From assembly GCF_029854295.1 (NCBI RefSeq), contig NZ_CP122979.1, forward strand, positions 248,001-312,000: 64,000 bases of DNA. Reading direction: 5' to 3'. This DNA is from Mesomycoplasma lagogenitalium. Its GTDB lineage: Bacteria > Bacillota_I > Bacilli_A > Mycoplasmatales > Metamycoplasmataceae. Position numbers and translations under genes: made by a program. The notes below the pieces were generated by a model. That model did not search any database. It had not been told where the DNA came from and saw nothing but the letters and a program-made list of their open reading frames with translations. Positions 50,649-62,139 of the stretch are shown here, one piece after another (position 1 is the first letter of the stretch; the number at the start of each line of letters is the position of its first letter).

Positions 50649-51714
50649 GGTATTTTTAAAACTTAAAGAGTATATGGAAATTGAGGGAGTATCAAGAAAT
50701 GAAAGCGATGTTGCTAAAGCAATTATCAAAAATACTCAAAGTGAAAATCTAAATTATAGTTATGATAATTTTGGTTCATTAATTATAAGCAAAAAAGAGC
50801 ATAATCAAGGTCCAAAAATTATGATAACTGCTCATATGGATGAAATAGGTTATGCTGTTTTAGATATATTAGACAATGGTCAAGTAAGAGTTGTAACAGT
50901 TGGAGGAGTATGACCTAATGTCATTATTGGAACTAAAGCAAAAATAAAAACCTCTTTAGGAAAAGAGATATACGGAGTTTTTGGTCATACTTCTATTCAC
51001 ATTTTAGAAAGAGAGAAAATAACTAAAGCGGTAAGTGAAAAAGATTTATTTGTTGATTTTGGTTTTAGTAATAAAAAAGAAGCGGAAGAAGTTGGTATTA
51101 AACCGGGAGATATTATTTATATTCATGGTGAAACATTTAAATTATTTAATCCAGATTTAGTAGTGGGAAAAGCGATGGATAATCGAGCGGGAGTAACTGT
51201 TTTAGATTTTATAGTAAATAATATTAAAGATTTACAACTTCCTAATCAACCTTATTTTGTCGCAACGGTACAAGAAGAAGTGGGGACTAGAGGAGCAAAA
51301 ACCTCCGTTTCGCTAGTAAATCCTGACATTGCAATCGCTATTGATACAACTTCATCTCACGATACTTACAAAGCGATTGAGGGGGTACAAAAATTAGGTT
51401 TAGGAGTCGCCCTTAGAGTTCAAGATGGCGGAACAATGATGGATCCTAAATTAGTTAAATTTATTTATAATTTAGCAAAAGAAAAAAATATTTCAGTTTA
51501 TAAATTCGTTGCTCAAGGAGGAGGAACTGATGCTGCTGAATTACAATATGCAAAAGGCGGGGCGGCTACCATAACTATTTCTATTCCTCAAAGATACTTA
51601 CACTCACCACTAGGCGTTTGTGATTTAAATGATTTAATTGCTGTAATTGATTTATTAACTGAATTTTTAAAAGTAATGGATAGTGAAAAGTATTTAGAAA
51701 TACAATATAAATAA
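50599..51714 (+). CDS. M42-family aminopeptidase (copy 1)
   Basis: A 371-aa dinuclear-metal aminopeptidase (glutamyl aminopeptidase/endoglucanase-M type). Metal ligands in order: TAHMDEIGY (His), VGKAMDNRAG (Asp), TVQEEVGTRGA (Glu-Glu), AIDTTSSHD (Asp) and QRYLHSPLG (His). It releases amino acids from peptides. The first 20 residues are a charged extension that overlaps the preceding gene. It is about 60-65 percent similar by eye to the next gene. Confidence 0.9.
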
Positions 51715-51722
51715 GGAGAAAA

Positions 51723-52811
51723 ATGCAAGATAATAAAAAAGAAAAATTATTTTTAAGATTAAAACAATATATGGAAATTGAAGGTGTTTCCCGTTATGAA
51801 GATGAAGTTGTTGCAGCTTTAAAAGAAAATACTAAAGATGCAAATGTAGAATATTCAAGAGATAGAATGGGTTCTTTAATAATGACTAAAAAAGATCATC
51901 ATTCTGGTCCAAAAATTATGTTAGCAGCTCATATGGATGAAGTGGGATTTGCAGTTTTAGATATTTTAGACAACGGTCAAGTAAGAGTTGTAACAATAGG
52001 GGGAGTATGACCAAATGTTGTTATTGGAACTAAAGCTAAAATTATAACTTCTACTAATAAAGAGTTATACGGAATTTTTGGTCATACCTCTATTCATATT
52101 TTAGAAAGAGAAAAAAGAGAAAAATCTGTTAATATTAAAGATTTATTTGTTGATTTTGGTTTTAAAGATAAAAAAGAAGCACAATCTCAGGGAATTGAAC
52201 CAGGAGATAGAATTTATATGCATGGTGAAACATTTAAATTATTTAATCCAGATTTAGTAGTGGGAAAAGCAATGGATAACCGTGCTGGAGTTACTGTTAT
52301 TGATCAAATAATTAATAGACTAAAAGATGAAAAGCTACCTAATCAACCTTATTTTGTAGGAACTGTACAAGAAGAAGTGGGAACTAGAGGAGCAAAAACT
52401 TCTGTATCAATGATTGAACCAGATATTGCTTTTGCAATTGATACAGGAGCATCTCACGATACCTATGGTGCTATTACCGGGGTTCCAAAATTAGGTGCTG
52501 GAGTTGCTATTAATATGCAAGATATGGAAACTATGATGCATCCAAAATTAGTTAATGTTTTAGTTGATTTAGCTAAAAAACACAACATACCAGTTTATAA
52601 ATATGTTGCTCAAGGAGGAGGAACTGATGCTGCTGAATTACAATATGCAAAAGGTGGAGCATTTACAGTTTGTCTTTCAATTCCACAAAGATATTTACAC
52701 TCACCACTAGGAGTTGCATCACTTTCAGATATGGAAGCACTAATTAATTTAATGGTAGAATTTTTAAAAGTATTTGATCAAAAAATGCTTGATTCTATTA
52801 AATATCAATAA
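51723..52811 (+). CDS. M42-family aminopeptidase (copy 2)
   Basis: 362 aa. Same ligand set as copy 1: AAHMDEVGF, VGKAMDNRAG, TVQEEVGTRGA, AIDTGASHD and QRYLHSPLG. It differs around the substrate pocket (for example GVPKLGAGVAINMQDMETMMHPKL versus GVQKLGLGVALRVQDGGTMMDPKL), so the copies may prefer different residues. A GGAG ribosome site lies 8 nt after copy 1. M42 enzymes form 12-mers; hetero-assembly with copy 1 is possible. Confidence 0.9.
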
Positions 52812-52844
52812 TTATTTATTATTTTAAAATATTAAATATTAATA

Positions 52845-52878
52845 AAAAAGTTGATCGCTGTAATTGGATCAACTTTTT
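52845..52878 (+). terminator. Terminator after M42 pair
   Basis: AAAAAGTTGATC/GATCAACTTTTT with a 10-nt loop and T-run. Confidence 0.9.
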
Positions 52879-52913
52879 TTATTAAAAAAATAAAGACATC
52901 AAAGAAGTGTAGC

Positions 52914-52948
52914 ACAACATTTTTACTATTTATAATAAAAAATGTTGT
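52914..52948. other. Hairpin of unknown role
   Basis: ACAACATTTTT pairs with AAAAATGTTGT around 13 bases and is followed by AATTTTT. It sits between the M42 terminator and the riboswitch-like RNA. Could be a second terminator. Confidence 0.5.
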
Positions 52949-53026
52949 AATTTTTAAAATATAGTAATTTTTTTATTTATTAAATAATATCAACTTTTTA
53001 ATAGTTTTTAGTACAATTTAATAGCA

Positions 53027-53157
53027 AACATTTGTTTGTAGTTTCCTGACTGGGATTATAACCCAACCGGATGTAAAAGCCATCGTACTCTTTGAGCATG
53101 ATCAGGTGGAATTCCTGAGCCGACAGTAAAGTCTGAATATAGTTATTACTCAATGTT
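53027..53157 (+). promoter_or_regulatory. FMN-riboswitch-like RNA (variant) upstream of nicotinate phosphoribosyltransferase
   Basis: GC-richer than the surroundings and able to form six helices in FMN-riboswitch order. P1: AACATTTG and GTAGT with ATTAC and CAATGTT. P2: TGGG/CCCA (53051-53065). P3: GGATG/CATC near 53069-53085. P4: CTC/GAG. P5: CAGG-TGGAATT-CCTG (53103-53117). P6: GAC/GTC inside GAGCCGACAGTAAAGTCTG (53117-53135). The P5-P6 string AGCCGACAGT.AAGTCTG and ACCGG before P3 match the RFN element. The J1/2 bases and the region after P6 (TGAATATAG instead of the usual GGATGGGAG) do not. The start codon of the next gene is about 58 nt downstream. Confidence 0.7.
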
Positions 53158-53214
53158 AATCTTGATTGTAGTTAAATACAGTGAAACTTAAAAATAATTA
53201 ATAAAAGGAATGTT

Positions 53215-54210
53215 ATGAATAAAAAGATAGATTATTATGCTGCTAATTATTTTTTTAAAGCAAAAGAAATAATTGAAAAGTTTAATCCTGATGCGATTGT
53301 TACATTACAATTTTTCCAAAGACAAGACAATTCAATCTTAGGCGGGATTAATGAAGCAATAAAAATATTAAAAGAAAATAGTGATACTTCAAAATACTCA
53401 ATTAAATATTTACCAGAAGGAAGTTTAATAAATAGTAAAGAGGTTGTTCTAGAATTGGAAGGTAAATATAAAGAATTTGGTATTTTTGAAGGAATTATCG
53501 ACGGTGTTTTAGCAAGAAGCACATCAATTGCAACAAATGCTAAAAGATGCATTGATGCAGCTAATGGTAAGGAAATAATTTTTATGGGCGATCGTTCCGA
53601 TCACTATTTAAATCAAGAAAGAGACGGAATTGCTGTTGAATTAGCAGGAATTAAATCACATTCAACTAATGCGGGTTCTAGAGGTAATGAAAAAGTGGTT
53701 TTTGGTTCAATTCCTCATGCATTAATTCAAAATTTTGAAGGTGATTTAGTTAAAGTAATGAAGTATTATTATCAATTATGACCAAATGAACCTTTAATTG
53801 CACTAGTCGATTTTCACAACAATGTAATTGAAGATTCACTAAAGGTACTAAAAGAATTTAAAGATAAATTATTTGGAGTGAGAGTTGATACTTCTAAGGG
53901 TGTTATGGATAAAATGTTTGCTAGAAGCGAAAAAGAATATGGAGTTACACCGAATCAAATTAAAAGGTTGAGAAAAGCACTTGATGAAAACGGAGGTGAA
54001 CATGTTAAAATAATTGTTTCATCAGGTTTTGATCCAGAAAAAATAAAGTGGTTTGAAAATGAACAAGCACCTGTTGATTCTTATGGTGTTGGTGAGTATA
54101 TGTTAACCATTACAAATACATTTAGTGCGGATGCTACTAAAATTAATGGAAAATTATTAGCAAAAGAAGGAAGGGCTTATTCTTATAATCCCAAATTAAT
54201 TAAATTATAA
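53215..54210 (+). CDS. Nicotinate phosphoribosyltransferase family protein
   Basis: 331 aa. YYAANYFFKAKEIIEKF at the start, then EGIIDGVLARSTSIATNAKRC, MGDRSDHYLNQERDGIAVELAGIKSHSTNAG, LVDFHNNVIEDSLKV, GVRVDTSKGVMD and KIIVSSGFDPEKIKWFENEQAPVDSYGVGEYM, all in the order expected for PncB-type enzymes. The family makes nicotinate mononucleotide from nicotinate and PRPP in NAD salvage. It is shorter than E. coli PncB and of the archaeal/Mollicute type. A TAAAAGGAATG ribosome site follows a riboswitch-like leader. Confidence 0.88.
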
Positions 54211-54211
54211 A

Positions 54212-56523
<2,312 letters not shown>

Positions 56524-56531
<8 letters not shown>

Positions 56532-56916
56532 TAAAATTAAAAATATTTTTACTTGTAGTAAATATTAATTGAGCAGGAATTGTGGAATTTGGCACAACGT
56601 TTAACCTCGCTCCACTTACTAGTTTTACATTAAAGATGTCTTCTTTAATGTTTTTTATTTCTCTAATTTTTAAAATTACATCGTTTTTTCCATCAAAAAA
56701 TTTTTTATCAATCATAATAAAAGAACTATTTTTAATATTGTAATAAATACTTGAATTTATTTCAAAACTTAATTCCTTTTTTTCATCAATATTGATATTA
56801 ATTCAAATACTTTCTTGCATTTTAACTTTATAAAATAAAAACAATGTAGTTATGAAAAAAATTAAAAATAAAAAGGAAATTATAATTAAATAAGTTGGAT
56901 TTTTATAATTTTTCAA
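56524..56916 (-). CDS. Single-span accessory protein of the C39 ABC exporter
   Basis: 130 aa. It opens with a short N-terminus and one membrane helix (YLIIISFLFLIFFITTLFLF), followed by an extracytoplasmic beta-rich part (SFEINSSIYYNIKNSSFIMIDKKFF...) ending PAQLIFTTSKNIFNFII. The likely start is TTG at 56916, overlapping the ABC gene stop; there is no ATG. Position and topology recall the accessory (HlyD/LcnD-like) subunit of bacteriocin exporters, but it is much shorter. Function inferred from context only. Confidence 0.5.
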
Positions 56917-58927
56917 TATCAACCTCTTTAGATTCTTTTATGTACTTTTTAGAATGAGAAACTTCTAAAAAAATTGCATCATTTTGATAATCATTAATTA
57001 AGGTTTTTAAATATTGGAAATTTTCTAGAGAAATATTTTCAAATGCCTCATCAAGCAAAATTAAATCATATTTTTTTGTAAATAATTTAAGTAGTAAAAT
57101 AATTTGCCTTTGTCCACTTGAAAAATTTATCCATCCTTGTTTTATTTCTTTTGTCAATTCTAAATTAACATTTTTTAAAAATGGATTTAAATTATAATAT
57201 TGAATATTTGAAAAAAATGTTTGCATTTTTTCGTAATTTCCATCAGTAATATAAGTTAATAAATCACTAGAAATAGAATTTAAATTACTAGAAATATATA
57301 TGACTCTTTTTCGATATTCTTCCTTATTTATATATTTTATTTCTAAATTATTAATTTTAAAATTTTGATCAATTTCATTTTCTAAATTTAAAATTTTTAA
57401 CAAGGTACTTTTACCCGTTCCATTTTTACCGATAATATGCAAATTTTCATTGATTTGCATTTTTTTAATTTTTAAAATTGAAATAATATTATTTGGTTTA
57501 TAATCTAAATTTTCAATTTCAAAGCTATTAATTTTATCAATAATTTTAATACCATTTTTTTCTTTTGGAATAAATAAAATAAATTTTAAAAGATCGTATT
57601 CATTTGAAAAAATAGGATAATAATTAATTAAATCACTAATATTATTTAATGGACTAATAAAACTATTAAAAAATGTAATATACAAAATCATATCAGCTAG
57701 TTGAAAATTATTTTGTATTACTAACAAACTAGAAATAAAAATAATTAAAATAGGCATAAATTCAGTTAAAAATTTTTGAAATGATTTAAATGCAAAAGAA
57801 ATTTTTCATAATTTATCATCTTCTTGTTTTAATGAAAAAAATTTTTCCATAAACTTATGATTTAAAAGTTTGTAAAAATCTTCATTTTTTAAGTTGAATA
57901 AATTATTAATAAAATCAAAGTAACTAGAATTTAATTCTGAGTTTCTTTTTATAATGCTATTATATTTTTTATTAATACATTTTTTGTAAATAAATGAAAT
58001 TAATAAAAATATTACTGCAATAATTAAGGAAATTAAAAACAACTTAAAATTAAGATAAAGCAAAATAACAATTGAAAAAACTAAGGTAGTTAATTCACCA
58101 AATAGTGAAAAAATGAAATTAGCAACAAATGAACTAAAACTAGAAATTGCTTGAAATCTTTTTATATAATCACTAGTTTCTAGCTTAATTAATTGACTAT
58201 TATTACCTACTTTTAAACAATAAAGAAAATTATTTAATATTTTATATTCAATATTATTTTGCAGTTTTTTTGTATATAAATTTTTTATCAAATTCTGAAT
58301 AAATTTGAAAATAAAAATTCATAAAAACAAAAGTGTAATTTTTATTAGTATGTCGATATTTTTAAAAGCAAGAGATTTTTCAATGACACTTTTTAAGAAA
58401 AAAGCACTGGAAAAATTTAGGATTGATGTTATTACAATTAAAAAAATTACAAAATAATTTTCTGGTTCTTTTATAAATGAAATTAATGGTAAATTTTTAT
58501 ATTTCTTTTCAATCTTAACATCAAACAATTTTTGAGTTGTGATAATTATGTTTTGAAATATTTTATTAAATTCTTCATATTTAACTTTTCTTTTTCCAAC
58601 TAATGGATCAAGTAAATAAAAATATTTTTTATCCTTTCTTTCTAGTATAACATAATGATTCATATCATTTTCATTTATTATTATAATTATTGGCTCTTTA
58701 ATATCATAATCAATAAGTGATTGAAAATCACCATTATAAGCCTCCAATGCTATGCCTCATTTTTTTCCTAGATTTTGTAAATTTTTTATAACTATTCCAT
58801 CCGAATTAAAAAATACATCTTTTTTAAGTTCAGATAAAGAGATCCATTGATTGTTAAAATAGTGATAAATCGATTGAAAAACCACCAATCCGCAATCTTT
58901 TATATCTTCTTGTTTTCTTATCTTCAT
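56903..58927 (-). CDS. Peptidase-containing ABC exporter (C39 family, bacteriocin type)
   Basis: 674 aa. The N-terminal C39 peptidase has catalytic Cys12 (QEDIKDCG), His91 (MNHYVIL) and Asp107 (LLDPLVG). About five membrane segments follow (residues 150-430). The ATPase shows Walker A GKNGTGKST, signature FSSGQRQ (for LSGGQ), Walker B LILLDEAFENI and H-loop VSHS. Such exporters cut double-glycine leaders and secrete the peptide. Here the signature and Walker B are diverged and no double-glycine precursor gene was seen nearby. ATG 58927 is preferred over GTG 58975, because TATATA lies 5 nt upstream and the enzyme core begins at once. Confidence 0.85.
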
Positions 58928-59086
58928 ACCACTATATATGTCGAAAAAATGAAAAAAAAGCCAAAAAGTGAACAAAATTTATACAAACAACGGGAAAAGT
59001 TTAGCAAAAATGGCATTTTTTCCAATTATTTTTGATCAAATTTTACACATTAGATTCGCGAAATTTAAGAGTATCACAATAAATCG

Positions 59087-59110
59087 GTTGCTAAAAAAGC
59101 AACTTTTTTA
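59087..59110 (+). terminator. Terminator or attenuator before the HTH gene
   Basis: GTTGCT/AGCAAC around AAAAA, then TTTTTT, only 15 nt before the ATG at 59125. Transcripts entering from upstream would stop here, so the downstream T4SS operon either starts inside or is attenuated. Confidence 0.75.
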
Positions 59111-59124
59111 TTTTAAGGAGAAAT

Positions 59125-59880
59125 ATGAAGTGATTAACAAATTTTAAAAATGAAAATAAAATCAAAATTAAAATAAGTTTTGATACTCTTAATCTGCTAA
59201 AAAATCAAAAAAGTTCGCTTTTGATATTAGTTATTTTAAAACTTTTAAAAATTTCTAAAACAAAAACAATAAATTCAGTTGAACTAAAAAATATTGTAAA
59301 TATTTCTAAATCAAGTTTTTATTTTTCACTAAAAAATTTAATTGATAAAGAAATTATTAAATTTGAAAATGGACAAATTTCATTAATTGAAAAAACTAAA
59401 TCAAAAAGCCCATTTATTTTAATTAGCGATATTAAACAACTTGAAAATATTGGAAAAATCACTCCTAAAGAGTTAATTTTAGTTTCTTTTTCCAAATTTA
59501 TAATTGAAAAGAAAACTAAAAAAGTAAAAGAGAAAACAAAAACAAAACATAATGATTTTATTCATTATAAGTTGAAAATAACTAATAATCAACGATTTTG
59601 TAGAGAAAATTGTCTCTACCAAACAAAAGAAACTGAATTAAAATTCAATTTTTTCTATTCTGTTTTTAGTAAAACAAAACTTCATTTTACATACATTAAA
59701 AGAAAGTTCAATTCAGATTCTTTTATTAAATTATTAAATAATTTTACTAATAAACTAAAAATAATGTCCATAAATGTTTTATATAAATTTTCTAAAATTA
59801 AACAGCATTTTTATACAAAACACAGTATGAATTTAATCATTGAAAACAATTTAAAAAACTCATTTAATTCAGTATATTAG
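59125..59880 (+). CDS. Winged-helix-like protein, first gene of the conjugation module
   Basis: 251 aa, basic. Residues 25-100 (LLILVILKLLKISKTKTINSVELKNIVNISKSSFYFSLKNLIDKEIIKFENGQISLI) have the pattern of a winged helix-turn-helix, with a Ser-rich recognition helix and a beta wing. A Lys-rich linker (KKTKKVKEKTKTKH) and a C-terminal part with two Cys (RFCRENCLY) follow. It could regulate or initiate transfer or replication of the element. ATG follows AAGGAG. Not recognised as a known family. Confidence 0.55.
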
Positions 59881-59895
59881 TAAAAAAGGAGAAAA

Positions 59896-60242
59896 ATGAA
59901 CAGAATGAATCAAATATCTAAAAAGATAAAGAAAGGATAATTGAAGATTTTTTATTAGAAATTGTTGAAAAAATCAAAAAAGGAGAAGATGTTAAATTAA
60001 AACATCTAGGAACTTTTAAAATAAAAAACCTTGAAAAATACAAGTTTTATAATTTCACAACCTCTACTTTTGATGAATATGAAAACTATAAAAAACTTAA
60101 ATTTTCTGTAAATAAAAAATTAAAAAACAAATTAATTCAGAAATTTTTGAAAGTTAAATATGAGTGAGCAATTAATACAAATATTAATTCATATTGTAAT
60201 TTTTGCGATTATCGCTTTACTTATTGCAATTATTACTATTAG
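59896..60242 (+). pseudogene. HU/IHF-like DNA-binding protein with a -1 frameshift at an A-run
   Basis: The ATG at 59896 gives MNRMNQISKKIKKG and stops. In the -1 frame, directly after the lysine codons at 59920-59924 (AAAAAG), the sequence reads DKERIIEDFLLEIVEKIKKGEDVKLKHLGTFKIKN, which matches the HU pattern (helix, G-x-x-(V)-x-L-x-x-(F/L)-G-T-F). Joining the two gives MNRMNQISKKDKERIIEDF. The frame then runs into the next gene before a stop at 60242. It is a decayed gene, a product of programmed or transcriptional slippage, or a base-calling error in the A-run. Confidence 0.6.
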
Positions 60243-60405
60243 ATTATTTTTTCCTAAAAAATGACTGGAAATAAAAGAAAGTTTTCAATCTAATAAAAAA
60301 GAAACAGAAGAAAAAAAGCAAAAAGATAAAAAAGAAAAAATAGAAGATAAAGAAGAACAAGAAGTAAAAAAAGTTATAAAAAAATCAAAGAAAGGCGATA
60401 AATAA
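60160..60405 (+). CDS. Single-span membrane protein with charged tail
   Basis: 81 aa. One membrane helix (IQILIHIVIFAIIALLIAIITIRLFF) followed by about 50 residues made mostly of Lys and Glu (coiled-coil-like). Small anchored proteins of this kind sit in mycoplasma ICE transfer modules, but no name can be given. It starts inside the HU-like frame and is followed 2 nt later by a similar small protein. Confidence 0.55.
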
Positions 60406-60407
60406 AA

Positions 60408-60590
60408 ATGGGTTTATTAGGATTTTTTTGACCAATATGATTAACAGTTGGTCTTGGTATTATTTTGCTAATAATTAGTTTTCCAATTTCTAAAAAAATA
60501 AGAAAGAATTTAAAAGCAAAAAAAGAACGAAAAGAACTATCAGAAAATACTGATTCAAAAAATTTGGAGGTAATAAAAAATGACGAATAG
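60408..60590 (+). CDS. Small single-span membrane protein
   Basis: 60 aa. MGLLGFFWPIWLTVGLGIILLIISFP is one hydrophobic helix, then a basic/acidic tail. Trp codons are TGA. It overlaps the VirB2-like gene by 11 nt. No family recognised; probably part of the secretion complex. Confidence 0.55.
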
Positions 60591-60885
60591 TAAAGTAATA
60601 CAATTATTTAATTCAACAAATGTGGATAAAATTAATTCAACAACAAAAAATTTTTTTGAACAAATAAATCAATGATTAACACCGTTATTAACTATAGGTC
60701 TTTTAACATTATTGATTAGTTCGGCTGCTTTGGTTTTTATGATGGGAATAAGACCGGGAGATGCGGAAAAATATAAAAATAAATTAAAATATACTTTAAT
60801 TTCATCTTTAATTTTAGCAATAATTGTAGTTGTAGCGATGCCACTTTTAGCAAGTCAATTAATTCCTGGATGGGGTTCGAATTAA
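60580..60885 (+). CDS. VirB2/TrbC-like putative pilin
   Basis: 101 aa with two membrane helices (WLTPLLTIGLLTLLISSAALVFMMGI and YTLISSLILAIIVVVAMPLLAS) separated by a short polar loop (RPGDAEKYKNKLK). This is the size and topology of VirB2/TrbC/PrgI-type conjugation pilins or of small T4SS membrane subunits. GGAGG is the ribosome site, inside the upstream gene. Its position before the VirB6-like gene supports the assignment. Confidence 0.6.
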
Positions 60886-60907
60886 AAACTAAAATATTTT
60901 AAAACTT

Positions 60908-62137
60908 ATGGGATCAATAGTAAGTTGATTAATAAAGCAATTATTAAATCCAATTGCTTTTATTCTTTTCAGTGTTCTTTGAGTAGCGAGTGTTACACCA
61001 ATTTATTTAATGCTAGAAGCATTGGTTGCTATAAAAGGTGTTTTTGGCTTTGGTTTTGCTAAAAAATTATTTTTCGGCGATACAAATGAAATCAATTTTT
61101 TACAAGTACCAACACTATTTTTAATCATTTCATCAATATCAGTTGCAATTTCTATTATTGTTTTATGTGTAGTTATTTTTAAAAATGCTATTTCATTAAA
61201 AGAGAATAATACAAAGGAATTACTAAAACAAGCATTTAAAACATTTATTTTGTTAATTTCATTACCTATAATTTATTTATTATCTTTATTAATTTTAGAT
61301 GCTATTGACCAATTAACTAGACAATTATTTTTTTCAGATAATAATTTAAGTGAAACTCAAAATATATTTTTACAATTAAGACCAAACAAAATTAATCAAA
61401 ACGAGTGATATGAATTTGCTAAATCTTATTTTTCTGATGCAAATAAAATAAGAAATTCATATAATAACTTAGATTGAGGAGAAGGTTCGCAAATTATTTT
61501 ACTTTTTTTAATTGCAACAATAATTCTCTTGATTTTTCAAGGTTGAATGCTTATTAATTTAGGTAAAAAACTAATAATTATGTTTATATATATGATAATC
61601 GCTCCTCTTTTTATTAGTTTAATAATGCTAGATAATGAAAAAGAATTTTCTAAATTTAAATCAGAAATTAAAAATTCAATTACTACTGTTATTTCTGCCG
61701 AGTTTTTTTATAGTGTTTTTGTCTTATTTATCTCTTTTGCAATGAATTTTGAAATAGTAAATAATATTCCAATTCTTGCTAGTTATACTAACTTTATTTT
61801 TAAAATAATTTCATTGGCTGGAGCAAGTTTTGGAGTAATGCAATTTATAAAAAAAATGGAAGCAACATCTCCTACTATGTCAAATGTTGTTAAAGGAGCA
61901 AAAAGTGTAGCAACAGGAGCAGTGATGAAAAATCCTGCAATGATAAATCAAGGACTTAAAACTATGAGTTCTAATAGTGTTAATAATACCAGCAATTTAC
62001 CATCTGTAAAAAATGATGTAATTAAAAATAATAACTTTAACTCCGTTCCTAAAACTGACTTTTGAAATTCTTTTAAAACTAATAAAGGAGAATCTTCTAT
62101 TATTCCCACAAAGGAACTTAAAGGAAAACAAAGTTAA
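60908..62137 (+). CDS. VirB6/TrbL-like membrane protein of a type IV secretion system
   Basis: 409 aa. Seven to eight membrane segments over residues 8-330, then a polar cytoplasmic tail (ATSPTMSNVVKGAKSVATGAVMKNP...). The topology and the order after the VirB2-like gene and before the VirB4 ATPase fit VirB6/TrbL, the inner-membrane channel component. Mycoplasma ICEs carry such a gene before traE. It uses many TGA-Trp codons. No motif is decisive; the call rests on topology and context. Confidence 0.65.
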
Positions 62138-62139
62138 TT

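Noticed and set aside
52880-53026. Small gene between the M42 pair and the riboswitch-like RNA
   Set aside because: Only a hairpin and AT-rich sequence; no frame with ribosome site and coding look.
53247-53552. A 101-codon minus-strand frame inside the nicotinate phosphoribosyltransferase gene
   Set aside because: It is antisense to conserved enzyme blocks and has no ribosome site.
58938-59053. A 38-codon plus-strand frame (MSKKWKKKPKSEQNLYKQ...) between the exporter and the terminator
   Set aside because: ATG is next to TATATA and a terminator follows, so a short transcript is possible, but the peptide has no double-glycine leader, no ribosome site and no recognisable features.
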